A stretch of 64,000 nt of DNA. Origin: an uncultured Litoreibacter sp. Its GTDB lineage: Bacteria; Pseudomonadota; Alphaproteobacteria; Rhodobacterales; Rhodobacteraceae. A model generated the notes under the pieces. It was given only the letters and a program-made list of their open reading frames with translations, made no database searches and was not told the origin of the DNA. The stretch lies in contig CANLVO010000001.1 of assembly GCA_947494645.1 (NCBI GenBank), positions 372,001-436,000 of the forward strand, read 5' to 3'. The position numbers were made by a program, and so were the translations under genes. This document shows, in pieces, positions 15,607 to 25,820 of the stretch (position 1 is its first letter; each line of letters begins with the position of its first letter).

Positions 15607-17355
15607 TTAATGCGAGGCGGGTGCGGCGTCTTCCAGCCGCAACTGGACCGACTGTCGGCCTTGCCAAGTGTTGATTTCAACGCGTCCTGCAAGGTGGAAC
15701 CGTGCGCCTTTGTGGTTGCTAAGTGCTTGCAACAGCCCGTTTTCCGCAGCTCCAAAGCTGATCGCGTCGATTTTGGCGCCCATACCGTCGGAGAAGCTGA
15801 GCTTGAGGTGGCCTTGGCCGACTTCCTTGGTGAATCCGATTTGCTGGTCGGGAAATGCGAAGCGGGGGGCGGCGGCGCCTGCGCCGAAAGGGCCTGCTTT
15901 TTCCAATTGCTCAACCAAAGGCACGCTGGCGGCACTTGCCATCATCAACCCGTCGAGCCTCAAATCGCGCGGGCCCAGCTTTCCGGTCCCCTGTTTTTCC
16001 ATCAGCTCAGACAGTCGGACCATCGCGCTTTCGAGCTTGTCTTCGGCCACCGTCAGCCCCGCCGCCATCTTGTGGCCACCACCCTTGATCAGGTGACCTT
16101 CCATGGCAAGCCTTTGAATTTGCGCGCCTAAATCGATGCCAGTGATAGACCGGGCCGAGCCTTTGCCGATGCCGTCCTCCAACCCGATAACCACGGAAGG
16201 GCGGTTGGTGGCCTCTTTCAAACGGGACGCCACGATTCCGACGACGCCGGGGTGCCAGCCTTGGCCTGCGGCCCAGACTAAAGGGGTGTCGAAACCGCGT
16301 GTTTCGGCTTGGGCGAGGGCGGCGATGCGGACCTGTTCTTCGATTTCGCGGCGCTCGGTGTTCAGTGCGTCGAGGCGTTCAGAGAGCGCTTCTGCCTCAG
16401 AATTATCCAATGTAGACAACAGCCTAGCACCCAGATCGGGCGTGCCGACGCGGCCTCCGGCGTTGATGCGAGGGCCAAGTAGGAAGCCCAGATGGTAAGA
16501 CGTGGGCGCGGTGTCCATGCGGGCAATATCGGCTAAAGCTTTGATCCCAATACGATTTCGTTGACCCATGACCTTGAGGCCCTGTACCACCAAGGCGCGG
16601 TTGACGCCGATTAGAGGGGCCACATCAGCGACGGTGCCAAGGGCCACCAGATCGAGCAGCGCGATCAGGTCTGGCCCGGTTTTTCCCTGATTTTTCAATA
16701 GCCTATTAAGGGCGACCAAGGTCAGAAACACCACGCCAGCGGCGCAGAGATGGGCGAGATCTCCGGTCTCATCCTGCCGATTTGGGTTCACGACGGCCAA
16801 AGCTGGGGGCAGGGTTTCGCCGCCAAGATGATGATCTAAAACGATAATATCGGCGGCGGAGCCTGCGTCGAGGGCGTCGTGGCTAAGCGTCCCGCAATCG
16901 ACGCAGATGATCAGGTCATGCTCGGCTGCCAAGGCTTGCATGGCAGGCTCGTTGGGGCCGTAACCCTCGTCGATACGGTCGGGAATGTAGAGCGTGGCCG
17001 ACAGCCCCATGTCGCGGAGCCAGTTGATCAACAGGGCAGCAGAGGTTGCGCCATCCACATCGTAATCGGCAAATATCGCTATCTTTTCAGATGCTTGCGC
17101 GGCCCTCAAAATCCGCTCTGCCGCAATATCCATGTCGCGCAGGACGGATGGATCGGGCAAAAGCTCTTTCAAGGTGGGCGTCAAATACCGCTCTGCCTGA
17201 GCCGCAGGAACGCCCAAGCGGGAAAGGGTTTGGCACAAAGGTTGCGGCAGATTTGTTTGTTGAGCCATAGCTTGCGCCATGCGGTCTTGCTCCGGGTCGA
17301 GCCCGACCCAGCGCCGCCCCGTCAGGGAGGCCTCAACATTCAGAAAACTGCTCAT
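15607..17355 (-). CDS. recJ: Single-stranded-DNA-specific exonuclease RecJ
   Basis: A 582-residue 5'-3' single-strand exonuclease of recombination and mismatch repair. DHH-family motifs are present: DYDVDG at 97-102, CVDCG at 151-155 and DHH at 174-176. The DHHA1 domain with GGGHKMAAGLTV and an OB-like C-terminal domain follow. The start codon abuts the TTTTGTACAAAA dyad, and no Shine-Dalgarno sequence is visible between them. The start is kept because the N-terminal SLTGRRWVGLD stretch is as expected for the family. It follows glpX on the same strand. Confidence 0.95.
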   Translation of the reverse strand: MSSFLNVEASLTGRRWVGLDPEQDRMAQAMAQQTNLPQPLCQTLSRLGVPAAQAERYLTPTLKELLPDPSVLRDMDIAAERILRAAQASEKIAIFADYDVDGATSAALLINWLRDMGLSATLYIPDRIDEGYGPNEPAMQALAAEHDLIICVDCGTLSHDALDAGSAADIIVLDHHLGGETLPPALAVVNPNRQDETGDLAHLCAAGVVFLTLVALNRLLKNQGKTGPDLIALLDLVALGTVADVAPLIGVNRALVVQGLKVMGQRNRIGIKALADIARMDTAPTSYHLGFLLGPRINAGGRVGTPDLGARLLSTLDNSEAEALSERLDALNTERREIEEQVRIAALAQAETRGFDTPLVWAAGQGWHPGVVGIVASRLKEATNRPSVVIGLEDGIGKGSARSITGIDLGAQIQRLAMEGHLIKGGGHKMAAGLTVAEDKLESAMVRLSELMEKQGTGKLGPRDLRLDGLMMASAASVPLVEQLEKAGPFGAGAAAPRFAFPDQQIGFTKEVGQGHLKLSFSDGMGAKIDAISFGAAENGLLQALSNHKGARFHLAGRVEINTWQGRQSVQLRLEDAAPASH

Positions 17356-17407
17356 TTGTACAAAATGGGGTAATTCAGAAGGGCCGAAAACCCATTTTGT
17401 ACAAAAC
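17354..17407. repeat. Paired TTTTGTACAAAA dyad, copy B
   Basis: Read on the minus strand (direction of recJ), TTTTGTACAAAA at 17406-17395 is followed by a 29-base spacer starting TGGGTTT and ending ACCCCA, then TTTTGTACAAA at 17365-17355, which runs into the recJ ATG. Centre-to-centre distance is 41 bases, the same as copy A at 7942-7996. The CAAAATGGG and CCCATTTTG arms could also form an mRNA hairpin over the recJ start. Confidence 0.7.
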
Positions 17408-17428
17408 TTTTGAGCCCTCTGGCCCGGT

Positions 17429-18388
17429 TCACACCGGGTTGCGGTAGATCATGCGCCGGACAGAGCCGGTTTTGGAGCGCATCAGAATCGTCTCGGTCGT
17501 CATGAAGCCGACCTCGCGTTTGATGCCGGAGACGATGGAGCCGTCGGTGACGCCAGTGGCGGCAAAAATCACGTCTTGGGTGACCATGTCGTCACGGGCG
17601 TAAATCTTGTCGAGATCCGTGATGCCGGCTTTCGCCGCGCGGCCGCGTTCGTCGTCGTTGCGGAAGAGCAGTCGGCCGTACATTTGCCCGCCCATACATT
17701 TCAAGGCAGACGCCGCGAGCACGCCCTCGGGGGCGCCGCCCTCGCCCATATACATGTCGATCCCGGTGATGGCAGCTTCGGCGCAGTGCATCACGCCTGC
17801 CACGTCACCGTCCGTGATCAGCCGGATGGCCGCCCCGGTGGAGCGGATGTCTTCGATGACCTGCTCATGGCGCGGGCGTTCCAGCACGCAGACGGTGATG
17901 TTGTCGGTGTTGCAGCCTTTGGCCTTGGCCAGCGCGGCGACGCGTTCCTTGACGGACATTTCCAGCGTGACGACATCTTTGGCGTAGCCCGGGCCGATGG
18001 CCAGCTTGTCCATATAGACGTCAGGCGCATGCAACATGGAGCCGCGTGGGCCCATTGCGATGACGGTCAGCGCGTTGGGCATGTCTTTGGCGGTCAGCGT
18101 GGTGCCTTCCAGCGGGTCCAGTGCAATGTCCACACCGGGGCCTGTGCCAGAGCCGACTTCCTCGCCGATATAAAGCATCGGGGCCTCGTCGCGCTCGCCT
18201 TCGCCGATCACCACCACGCCAGCAATGTCGAGCATGTTGAGCTGTTCGCGCATCGCGTTCACAGCGGCTTGGTCGGCGGCTTTCTCGTCGCCGCGCCCGA
18301 TCAATTTGGCTGAGGCCAGAGCAGCGGCCTCCGATACGCGGGCCAGGCCCAGGGACAGCAAGCGGTCCTGAAAATCTACTTTGCTCAT
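17429..18388 (-). CDS. glpX: Class II fructose-1,6-bisphosphatase
   Basis: Start at 18388 (MSKVDFQDRLLSLG, AAGGA upstream), 319 residues. The GlpX metal/phosphate motifs are present: IGEGERDEAPMLYIGEEVG near residues 60-78 and DIALDPLEGTT near 88-98. It dephosphorylates fructose 1,6-bisphosphate in gluconeogenesis. It lies between hom and recJ on the minus strand, an order I know from other Rhodobacterales. It fits with maeB as part of growth on organic acids. Confidence 0.95.
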   Translation of the reverse strand: MSKVDFQDRLLSLGLARVSEAAALASAKLIGRGDEKAADQAAVNAMREQLNMLDIAGVVVIGEGERDEAPMLYIGEEVGSGTGPGVDIALDPLEGTTLTAKDMPNALTVIAMGPRGSMLHAPDVYMDKLAIGPGYAKDVVTLEMSVKERVAALAKAKGCNTDNITVCVLERPRHEQVIEDIRSTGAAIRLITDGDVAGVMHCAEAAITGIDMYMGEGGAPEGVLAASALKCMGGQMYGRLLFRNDDERGRAAKAGITDLDKIYARDDMVTQDVIFAATGVTDGSIVSGIKREVGFMTTETILMRSKTGSVRRMIYRNPV

Positions 18389-18612
18389 AAGGAAATCGTC
18401 CTTTGTGTGGTTCGGATCAGCGCACGCAAGCCGCGGCGCGATCATGGTGCCGCCCGGCAGGGCCGGGGAGCGGGTGGGCCAATTCAAGGCTTGGCAGGCA
18501 AGCCTTATGCGTCAGGGCCATAGCGAATGAATCGCCTTGAAGCGAGACAAAAATATGATGAATCCGGGGCAGTTGCGGACGTGTCGCGGCGGGTTTTGGC
18601 AGGGTCTTGGGG

Positions 18613-19899
18613 TTAGACCTGCTCGATGCGCAGCGCCACGGGGGCGCCGTTGACCACACCTGTGGCAGGCAGCGCATCCAAAGCCGCCACCAGCGCCTCT
18701 GACGAGGTCGTGTGGGTCACGATCAGCACCGGGGCCGAGGCATCCGCGTGGTCATATTGGCGCATCCGGTCAATGGAGACCCCAGCATCGCCCAAAGCGG
18801 TCGCCACTTTGGCCAACGCGCCCGGTTTGTCGTCGAGCGCCATGCGCAAATAATAGGGCGCGGGGGCGGCAGAGCCGGCAGCTTTGGCCTTCTCAAGCGT
18901 CGCGGCGGGTTGGCCGAATGTGGGCAAGCGAATGCCACGCGCCAAATCCATGACATCGGACATCACCGCAGAGGCCGTGGGGCCTTCGCCCGCGCCAGCC
19001 CCGCGCAGCACGATCTGGCCCACATGATCGCCTTCCAGCACGATCATATTGGTACCGCCATCAAGCTGACCCAAGGGCGAGGTGGCAGGCACGAGGCAGG
19101 GCGCCATGGATTGCTCAAGGCCGCGACCCGTCATTTGCGCGGAGCCCAAGAGCTTGATTTTAAAGCCCATATCGGCGGCGGCGTTGATATCCTCGATAGT
19201 GACATTCTCGATGCCTTCCAGCGCGATGCCCGCGAAATTGACCTGCGTCCCAAAGGCAATGGAGGACAGAATGGCCAGCTTATGGGCCGCATCGATGCCG
19301 CCCACATCAAGCTGCGGATCGGCCTCGAGATAGCCCAGCCCGTCGGCTTCGGCGAAAACCTCTTCATAGGTCAGGCCAGCGCTTTGCATGCGGGTCAGGA
19401 TGTAATTGCACGAGCCGTTCATCACGCCCATCACGCGGGTGATGGAATTGCCCGCAAGGCCTTCTGTTAGCGCCTTGATCACCGGGATACCGCCAGCCAC
19501 TGCGGCCTCGAACCGGATGACCTTGTTGTTTTCTTCAGCGAGCTCGGCCAGCGCCTGACCGTGCATCGCCAGCATCGCCTTATTGGCGGTGACCACGTCC
19601 TTGCCTGCCTTGATCGCGGCCTCGGTGGCGGCTTTGGCAGGGCCGTCTTCGCCGCCCATGAGTTCGACAAACACGTCGACATCATCGCGCAGAGCCAGCT
19701 TGACCGGGTCATCCTCCCACGCATAAGCGCTGAGGTTCACGCCGCGATCTTTCGACTTGGACCGGGCGGAGACGGCGGAGATGACCACCTCGCGGCCTGC
19801 GCGCGCCCCCAGAAGATTGGCCTTTTGGCGCACGATCTTGACCACACCCGCACCGACCGTGCCCAGCCCCGCGATTCCAAGACGTAAAGGGTCAGCCAT
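18613..19899 (-). CDS. hom: Homoserine dehydrogenase
   Basis: A 428-residue enzyme reducing aspartate semialdehyde to homoserine for threonine and methionine. It has the N-terminal Rossmann motif GLGTVGAGVVKI (residues 11-22), the catalytic domain with AVAGGIPVIKALTEGLAGN and GSCNYILT, and a C-terminal ACT domain (about residues 350-425, KPGALAKVATALGDAGVSID) for allosteric feedback by threonine. Stop precedes the glpX start by about 220 bases. Confidence 0.96.
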   Translation of the reverse strand: MADPLRLGIAGLGTVGAGVVKIVRQKANLLGARAGREVVISAVSARSKSKDRGVNLSAYAWEDDPVKLALRDDVDVFVELMGGEDGPAKAATEAAIKAGKDVVTANKAMLAMHGQALAELAEENNKVIRFEAAVAGGIPVIKALTEGLAGNSITRVMGVMNGSCNYILTRMQSAGLTYEEVFAEADGLGYLEADPQLDVGGIDAAHKLAILSSIAFGTQVNFAGIALEGIENVTIEDINAAADMGFKIKLLGSAQMTGRGLEQSMAPCLVPATSPLGQLDGGTNMIVLEGDHVGQIVLRGAGAGEGPTASAVMSDVMDLARGIRLPTFGQPAATLEKAKAAGSAAPAPYYLRMALDDKPGALAKVATALGDAGVSIDRMRQYDHADASAPVLIVTHTTSSEALVAALDALPATGVVNGAPVALRIEQV

Positions 19900-19975
19900 G
19901 GGGGGTCTCCAATTGGGGTCGGTTCAGGTTTCGAGACCTGTTAGCGCCGAATGGGGCGGGGTGCAATGTGGCGGT

Positions 19976-20299
19976 TTACTGGGACAGCCGGGTGGCGTTG
20001 CGTGCGCCTGCACGTTGCAGCCTGAGCCGGTCGGCCCCGTCAAACACAGAGCGGCCCTGAAGCGCGGCGGCGCGGGCCTTGAGCCCTGCCACGCGGGCGG
20101 CGAGCGCATCAGTGTCGTCCTCGATGCTGGAACCCGCATTGGCGCGGGCCAGCAACTGGTCCAGCGGCTCAAGGTTGGGGTAGGGTGCGTTGCGCGCGGC
20201 TGCGCTGATGGTCTCCCGCGTGTCCGGCAGACCGGGGGCGCAGGCCGCGAGGGCGGCGCACAGGCAGAGGTTTGGGGCAAGGCGGAGCAGCAGGCGCAT
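19976..20299 (-). CDS. Small lipoprotein, function unknown
   Basis: With the start at 20299 (MRLLLRLAPNLCLC) it is 107 residues with a lipoprotein signal ending in the lipobox LAAC. The mature part is helical and alanine-rich and suggests a short coiled coil (DALAARVAGLKARAAALQGR). It is divergent from the tetR gene. A longer competing frame on the same strand (19924-20772) lacks any such signature. No family recognised. Confidence 0.65.
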   Translation of the reverse strand: MRLLLRLAPNLCLCAALAACAPGLPDTRETISAAARNAPYPNLEPLDQLLARANAGSSIEDDTDALAARVAGLKARAAALQGRSVFDGADRLRLQRAGARNATRLSQ

Positions 20300-20426
20300 G
20301 GGGCAGGGGTCCAAGTGTCAGAGCCCCAGACTAGGGGCATCGGCGGTGGCGGGCAAGCGGCGCGGGGGCTCTTTGGGCGGGGAACAGCGCAGAAGAATGC
20401 GGGCGCAAGATGCAGAAAGGCTTGAA

Positions 20427-20442
20427 CTGAACGAGCGTTCAG
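20427..20442. promoter_or_regulatory. TetR-type operator
   Basis: CTGAACGAGCGTTCAG is a 16-base inverted repeat (CTGAACG/CGTTCAG around AG) located 37 bases before the tetR ATG. It has the form expected of TetR-family operators and is the likely autoregulation site; it may also control the divergent lipoprotein gene. Confidence 0.65.
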
Positions 20443-20478
20443 ATCAGGATGACCCCATGGTATGTATTGACTGTGCCC

Positions 20479-21090
20479 ATGGCACGTAAAACCGGCTCCC
20501 ACTCTGACATCACCGGGCCAAAGGTCCGTGAAGCCGCCATGCGGCTGTTCACCGAGCACGGCTACGCCGCCGTGTCGATGCGCCAGATCGCGGCCGATGT
20601 GGGCGTGCAGGCGGGGGCGTTGTACCTTTACACGCCCAACAAACAGACATTGCTGTTCACCTTGCTTTTCGAGCAGATGCAGGGCGCGGTGGAGGCGATG
20701 AAGGCGGCTGACCTGAAGGGCCCGCCCGAGGCGCAACTGGAGCAGTTTGTCCGTGCGCATCTGCGGTTCCATATGGGCGGCGAAAGCGGCAGCTTCATCC
20801 CCTATACGGAGCTGCGCAACCTGACGCCCGCCAACTATGAAAAGGTCGAGGTGATGCGGCGCATCTACGAGACGGCGCTGGAGGATATCGTTGCGGCGGG
20901 TGCGCGCTCGGGCGTGTTTGCCGTGGAGGACAGCAAGCTGACGACGCTGGTGCTGATTTCGATCCTGAATGGGGTTTTGGCGTGGTACCGCCCCGGCGGC
21001 CGGGTCAAGCTAGACACGGTCGAGGCGCATTACGTTGATATCATTGGCAAAGCCGTGCGACCTGCGCGGGTGGACGTCCCCGCCGAATAG
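20479..21090 (+). CDS. TetR-family transcriptional regulator
   Basis: With the start at 20479 (MARKTGSHSD) it is 203 residues. The N-terminal helix-turn-helix is typical (AAMRLFTEHGYAAVSMRQIA, then VGVQAGALYLYTPNKQTLL). The C-terminal ligand domain contains FIPYTELRNLTPANYEKVEVMRR, as in regulators of acyl-CoA and branched-chain catabolism. The ten residues of the longer frame (from 20449) would overlap the operator region and are probably untranslated. Target genes are not evident from the neighbours. Confidence 0.9.
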   Translation: MARKTGSHSDITGPKVREAAMRLFTEHGYAAVSMRQIAADVGVQAGALYLYTPNKQTLLFTLLFEQMQGAVEAMKAADLKGPPEAQLEQFVRAHLRFHMGGESGSFIPYTELRNLTPANYEKVEVMRRIYETALEDIVAAGARSGVFAVEDSKLTTLVLISILNGVLAWYRPGGRVKLDTVEAHYVDIIGKAVRPARVDVPAE

Positions 21091-21093
21091 AAA

Positions 21094-21123
21094 CGCGGCC
21101 CCGCTTTTGAGGGCAGAGCCGCG
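21094..21123. terminator. Hairpin between convergent tetR and glyA
   Basis: CGCGGC (21094-21099) pairs with GCCGCG (21118-21123), with further CCC/GGG pairing inside. It sits in the 54-base gap between two converging genes, so it may end both transcripts. There is no long T-run on either strand. Confidence 0.4.
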
Positions 21124-21144
21124 GTTCGTCTTTCAGACCAGCTA

Positions 21145-22440
21145 TTACAGATCCGCGTAGATCGGGAACTGGCCGCAAAGTGCCAGCACCTCGGCTTTCA
21201 CCTTCGCCTCAATCGCGGCGTTGCCGTCCTCGCCATTGGCGGCAAGGCCGTCGACCACTTCAACGATCCAGTCGGCAATCTGACGGAACTCAGGCTCGGA
21301 GAAGCCGCGGGTCGTACCTGCCGGGGAGCCCAGACGCAAACCGCTGGTGATCATCGGCTTTTCTGTGTCGAACGGGATGCCGTTCTTGTTGCAGGTGATA
21401 TGCGCGCGGCCCAGCGCCTTCTCAGCCGCGTTGCCTTTGACGCCTTTGGGGCGCAGATCGACCAGCATGACGTGGCAATCGGTGCCACCGGTGACGATGT
21501 CGAGCCCGCCTTTGATCAGCTGGTCGGCCATGGCCTGCGCGTTCTTGATGACCTGGGTCTGGTAGTCCTTGAAGCCGGGTTCCAGCGCCTCGCCAAAGGC
21601 CACGGCCTTGGCGGCGATGACATGCATCAAGGGCCCGCCCTGGATGCCGGGGAAGATGGCGGAGTTGAACTTCTTGGCCAAGGCCTCGTCATTTGTCAGG
21701 ATCATGCCGCCTCGGGGGCCGCGCAGCGTTTTATGCGTGGTGGTGGTGGCGACATGCACATGCGGGAAGGGCGAGGGGTAGACGCCCGCCGCGATCAGGC
21801 CCGCAAAATGCGCCACGTCAGCCAGCAGATACGCGCCGACTTTGTCGGCGATGGCGCGGAAGCGGGCGAAGTCCAGCTGGCGCGGGATGGCGGAGCCGCC
21901 GGCGATGATCATCTGAGGCTTGTGCTCCAGGGCCAGCGCTTCGAGCTGGTCGTAATCGACGTCGAGCGTGTCTTGGCGCACGCCGTATTGCACCGCGTTG
22001 AACCATTTGCCCGATTGGTTGGGCTTGGCGCCGTGGGTCAGGTGACCGCCTGCGTCCAAAGACATGCCGAGGATCGTGTCGCCGGGCTGCAAAAGTGCTT
22101 GGAACACGCCTTGGTTGGCTTGGCTGCCGGAGTTGGGCTGGACGTTTGCAAATCTGCAATCAAACAGCTTGCAGGCGCGCTCAATCGCGAGGTTTTCGGC
22201 CACATCCACATATTGGCAGCCGCCATAGTAGCGCCGACCCGGATAACCTTCGGCATATTTGTTAGTCATGACGCTGCCCTGCGCCTGCATGACGGCTTTG
22301 GAGACGATGTTCTCGGACGCAATCAGCTCGATCTCGTCGCGCTGGCGACCAAGCTCGGAGGTGATGGAGCCGAAAAGCTCCGGGTCGCGCTCGGAGAGCT
22401 CTTGGGTGAAAAATCCGGTGTCACGATGCGAGGCGTTCAT
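21145..22440 (-). CDS. glyA: Serine hydroxymethyltransferase
   Basis: A 431-residue PLP enzyme interconverting serine and glycine with tetrahydrofolate, the main one-carbon source. The PLP lysine lies in [14 protein letters not shown], and [16 protein letters not shown] near residue 64 is conserved. Length is normal. Start supported by AGGAGC upstream. Divergent from nadK across 199 bases; I see no glycine riboswitch or other clear regulatory element there. Confidence 0.97.
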   Translation of the reverse strand: MNASHRDTGFFTQELSERDPELFGSITSELGRQRDEIELIASENIVSKAVMQAQGSVMTNKYAEGYPGRRYYGGCQYVDVAENLAIERACKLFDCRFANVQPNSGSQANQGVFQALLQPGDTILGMSLDAGGHLTHGAKPNQSGKWFNAVQYGVRQDTLDVDYDQLEALALEHKPQMIIAGGSAIPRQLDFARFRAIADKVGAYLLADVAHFAGLIAAGVYPSPFPHVHVATTTTHKTLRGPRGGMILTNDEALAKKFNSAIFPGIQGGPLMHVIAAKAVAFGEALEPGFKDYQTQVIKNAQAMADQLIKGGLDIVTGGTDCHVMLVDLRPKGVKGNAAEKALGRAHITCNKNGIPFDTEKPMITSGLRLGSPAGTTRGFSEPEFRQIADWIVEVVDGLAANGEDGNAAIEAKVKAEVLALCGQFPIYADL

Positions 22441-22639
22441 GGGGCAGCTCCTTTAGCGGTCACGCGCAATGGTGCGCCTCCCTTAAGCTGAAACGGGCAA
22501 ACGGTGAAGCGGTTAATACGACGCAGGTGATGGCAATTGCGGCGGGTCATTATGAATTCCGCTCAAGTGGCGCGGCCTATCTGGGGACTTGTGTTTTCAG
22601 TCCGGGGGCGCAATCAATTGGGCAGGGAGCCGCTAAATC

Positions 22640-23407
22640 ATGCCCAATGTTGAAAAAATTGCCTTTCTGGCCTCCGACACACATGTCGCCGAAGACGCGC
22701 TGAGGGCGCTGAAATCGCGCTATGGGCATGTCGCGCTGGAAGAGGCCGAGGTGATCGTTGCCTTGGGCGGCGACGGCTTCATGCTGCAAACGCTGCAATC
22801 GACACAAAGCCTCGACACGCCGGTTTATGGCATGAACCGCGGAACGGTCGGCTTCCTGATGAACGAATTCAACGACACCGGGCTGACCGAACGGCTGGCC
22901 GCGGCGGAAGAGGCTACGATCAACCCGTTGCGGATGGAAGCCGAGTGCGAAGACGGCACCACGCGCAGCGCGTTGGCGATCAACGAGGTGTCCTTGCTGC
23001 GCGCAGGCAGTCAGGCGGCGCGGTTGAAAATTTCCGTCGACGGGCGCGAGCGGATGGCAGAACTGATCTGCGACGGCGCACTTGTGTCCACGCCTGCGGG
23101 CTCGACCGCCTATAACTACTCGGCGCATGGACCGATTCTGCCCATCGGCTCGGATGTTCTGGCGCTGACCGCGATGTCGGCCTTCCGGCCCCGGCGCTGG
23201 CGGGGAGCCTTGCTGCCAAAATCGGCGCGGGTGCGCTTTGACGTGTTGCACCCTGAAAAACGCCCGGTGATGGCAGATGCGGACGGGCGTTCGGCGGGCA
23301 ATGTGTTGTCAGTTGAAATTCTGTCGGATCCAAGCGTCACGCACCGCATTCTGTTTGACCCCGGCCACGGGCTGGAGGAGCGGCTAATCCGCGAACAGTT
23401 TGTCTAG
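22640..23407 (+). CDS. nadK: NAD kinase
   Basis: A 255-residue ATP-NAD kinase making NADP. The GGDG motif is at residues 43-46 ([11 protein letters not shown]), and the nucleotide-binding NEVSLLR and [18 protein letters not shown] follow. The order NAD kinase then NADP-malic enzyme (70 bases downstream) suits a link to NADPH supply. Confidence 0.95.
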   Translation: MPNVEKIAFLASDTHVAEDALRALKSRYGHVALEEAEVIVALGGDGFMLQTLQSTQSLDTPVYGMNRGTVGFLMNEFNDTGLTERLAAAEEATINPLRMEAECEDGTTRSALAINEVSLLRAGSQAARLKISVDGRERMAELICDGALVSTPAGSTAYNYSAHGPILPIGSDVLALTAMSAFRPRRWRGALLPKSARVRFDVLHPEKRPVMADADGRSAGNVLSVEILSDPSVTHRILFDPGHGLEERLIREQFV

Positions 23408-23438
23408 ATCGGATGGTTTCTGGTCGGGGTTTTCGAGA

Positions 23439-23456
23439 TAGTTTAATATTAAACTA
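23439..23456. promoter_or_regulatory. 18-base AT-rich palindrome before maeB
   Basis: TAGTTTAATATTAAACTA is a perfect palindrome in an otherwise GC-rich region, 21 bases before the maeB ATG, with its Shine-Dalgarno (AAGGGGAG) in between. It looks like an operator for a repressor acting on maeB alone. The regulator is not identified. Confidence 0.6.
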
Positions 23457-23477
23457 CTTTTCAAAAAGGGGAGTCAC

Positions 23478-25799
23478 ATGGCAGGCAAAAAGAGCGGAAA
23501 GACCGGTGACGCCACTGCAGAGGCGCGGCGTCAAAAGCAGCGGCAATCGGCGCTGGATTACCACCAATTCCCCAAACCCGGTAAGCTGGAGATCCGTGCG
23601 ACCAAGCCCCTGGCCAATGGCCGCGATCTGGCGCGGGCCTATTCGCCGGGCGTGGCCGAGGCCTGTCTGGAGATCAAAGCCGATGCGGCGACCGCGCGGG
23701 ACTACACCTCGCGGGGCAATCTGGTGGCTGTGGTTTCCAATGGAACGGCGGTGCTGGGACTTGGCAATATTGGTGCGCTGGCCTCCAAACCGGTGATGGA
23801 AGGCAAGGCGGTTTTGTTCAAGAAATTCGCCGATATTGACTGTTTCGACATTGAACTGAACGAGACCGACCCCGAAAAGCTGGCCGATATTGTCTGCGCG
23901 TTAGAGCCGACATTTGGCGCGATCAACCTCGAAGATATCAAATCGCCGGACTGTTTCGTGGTCGAAAAGCTGTGCCGCGATCGGATGAATATCCCCGTCT
24001 TTCACGACGACCAGCACGGCACCGCGATTGTGGTTTCTGCTGCGGGGACCAACGCGCTGCGGCTGTCGGGGCGGAAGTTTGAGGACATCAAAGTGGTGTC
24101 GACCGGTGGCGGGGCGGCGGGGATTGCCTGCCTGAACATGCTGCTGAAGCTGGGGGTGAAGCGCGAAAACGTCTGGCTGTGTGACATTGCCGGGCTGGTC
24201 TATGAGGGCCGCACGGAGGAGATGACGGAGCAGAAGGCGGAGTATGCGCAGGCCTCGGACCTGCGGACGCTGGATGACGTGATCGAGGGGGCGGACTTGT
24301 TTCTGGGCTTGTCGGGACCCGGGGTTTTGACGCAGGACCATGTGAAGAAGATGGCGGCGCAGCCGATCATATTTGCGTTGGCCAACCCGACACCTGAGAT
24401 TTTGCCCGACCTTGCCCGCGCAGTCGCCCCGGACGCGATCATCGCCACCGGGCGCAGCGATTTTCCCAATCAAGTCAACAACGTGCTGTGTTTCCCGTTT
24501 ATTTTCCGCGGGGCATTGGACGTGGGTGCAACTGATATCAACGACGCCATGAAGATCGGCTGCGTGGAAGGCATTGCCGCGCTGGCGCGGGCCACCACAT
24601 CTGCCGAGGCGGCGGCTGCGTATCGCGGCGAAGAGATGCTGTTTGGCCCCGACTACCTGATCCCGAAACCCTTTGACCCGCGCCTAATGGGGGTGGTTGC
24701 GACCGCTGTGGCCAAGGCGGCGTGTGACAGCGGCGTGGCGACGCGTCCGATCAAGGATTTGGAGGCGTATAAGGAAGGGCTCGATGCCTCGGTCTTCAAA
24801 TCGGCCCTGATCATGCGGCCCGTATTTGAGGCGGCCGCGACGCAATCGCGGCGCATCGTCTTTACCGAAGGCGAAAGCGAGCGGGTGATGCGCGCGGCCA
24901 ACGCCATGCTGGAGGAAACCACGGACAAGCCGATCCTGATCGGACGGCCTCGGGTCATTGAGGCGCGGGCGGAGAAGCTGGGGCTGAACATGAAGCCCGG
25001 CGTTGATTTTGAGCTGGTGAACCCCGAAAAAGACGCGCGCTACCGCGACTATTGGCAGACCTACCACAAGCTGATGGCACGGCGCGGTGTGACGCCGGAT
25101 CTGGCCAAGGCGATCATGCGCACGAACACCACGGCCATTGGCGCGGTGATGGTGCACAGGGACGAGGCGGATTCGCTGATCTGCGGCACGTTCGGGCAAT
25201 ATCTGTGGCACCTGAATTATGTGTCGCAAATTCTGGGCGGGGGGGCGGAGGCCTTGCACCCGGTGGGGGCGCTGTCGTTGATGATCCTCGAAGATGGGCC
25301 GCTGTTTATTGCCGACACGCATGTGCATGCGGCGCCGTCCTCTGAGCAGATTGCGGAAACGGTTTGCGCGGCCGCACGCCACGTGCGCCGGTTCGGTGTG
25401 GAGCCGAAAATTGCGCTTTGCTCAAACTCGCAATTCGGCAATCTGGACTCGGCCTCGGGCCGCCGGATGCGCGAGACCCTGGCCATTCTCGACAGCACCG
25501 AGCGTGATTTTCAATATGAAGGCGAGATGCATGCGGATGCGGCTTTGGACGCCGATGTGCGGGCCAGATTGTTCCCGGGCTCGCGGCTGGAAGGGGCGGC
25601 CAATGTGCTGGTCTTTGCCAATACGGACGGGGCCTCGGGCGTGCGCAATATTCTGAAAATGAAGGCGGGCGGATTGGAAGTGGGGCCGATCCTGATGGGG
25701 ATGGGCAATAAGGCCCATATCGTCACGCCGTCGATCACTGCGCGTGGATTGCTGAATGTCTCGGCCATCGCCGGAACCCCGGTGGCCACATATGGCTGA
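23478..25799 (+). CDS. maeB: NADP-dependent malic enzyme with phosphotransacetylase-like domain
   Basis: A 773-residue MaeB-type protein. The N-terminal malic domain (about residues 20-430) has [12 protein letters not shown], the metal/substrate region [12 protein letters not shown] and the NADP-binding [16 protein letters not shown]. The C-terminal half (about 440-773) is a phosphotransacetylase-like domain, usually inactive and regulatory (acetyl-CoA sensing). It decarboxylates malate to pyruvate with NADPH production, important for growth on organic acids. A perfect palindrome lies just before its start. Confidence 0.96.
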   Translation: MAGKKSGKTGDATAEARRQKQRQSALDYHQFPKPGKLEIRATKPLANGRDLARAYSPGVAEACLEIKADAATARDYTSRGNLVAVVSNGTAVLGLGNIGALASKPVMEGKAVLFKKFADIDCFDIELNETDPEKLADIVCALEPTFGAINLEDIKSPDCFVVEKLCRDRMNIPVFHDDQHGTAIVVSAAGTNALRLSGRKFEDIKVVSTGGGAAGIACLNMLLKLGVKRENVWLCDIAGLVYEGRTEEMTEQKAEYAQASDLRTLDDVIEGADLFLGLSGPGVLTQDHVKKMAAQPIIFALANPTPEILPDLARAVAPDAIIATGRSDFPNQVNNVLCFPFIFRGALDVGATDINDAMKIGCVEGIAALARATTSAEAAAAYRGEEMLFGPDYLIPKPFDPRLMGVVATAVAKAACDSGVATRPIKDLEAYKEGLDASVFKSALIMRPVFEAAATQSRRIVFTEGESERVMRAANAMLEETTDKPILIGRPRVIEARAEKLGLNMKPGVDFELVNPEKDARYRDYWQTYHKLMARRGVTPDLAKAIMRTNTTAIGAVMVHRDEADSLICGTFGQYLWHLNYVSQILGGGAEALHPVGALSLMILEDGPLFIADTHVHAAPSSEQIAETVCAAARHVRRFGVEPKIALCSNSQFGNLDSASGRRMRETLAILDSTERDFQYEGEMHADAALDADVRARLFPGSRLEGAANVLVFANTDGASGVRNILKMKAGGLEVGPILMGMGNKAHIVTPSITARGLLNVSAIAGTPVATYG

Positions 25800-25820
25800 C
25801 CAACAGGGGCGGGCTGCCGC

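Noticed and set aside
19924-20772. 282-residue minus-strand frame over the tetR start
   Set aside because: Competes with the lipoprotein gene, which has a clear lipobox, and with the TetR helix-turn-helix region.
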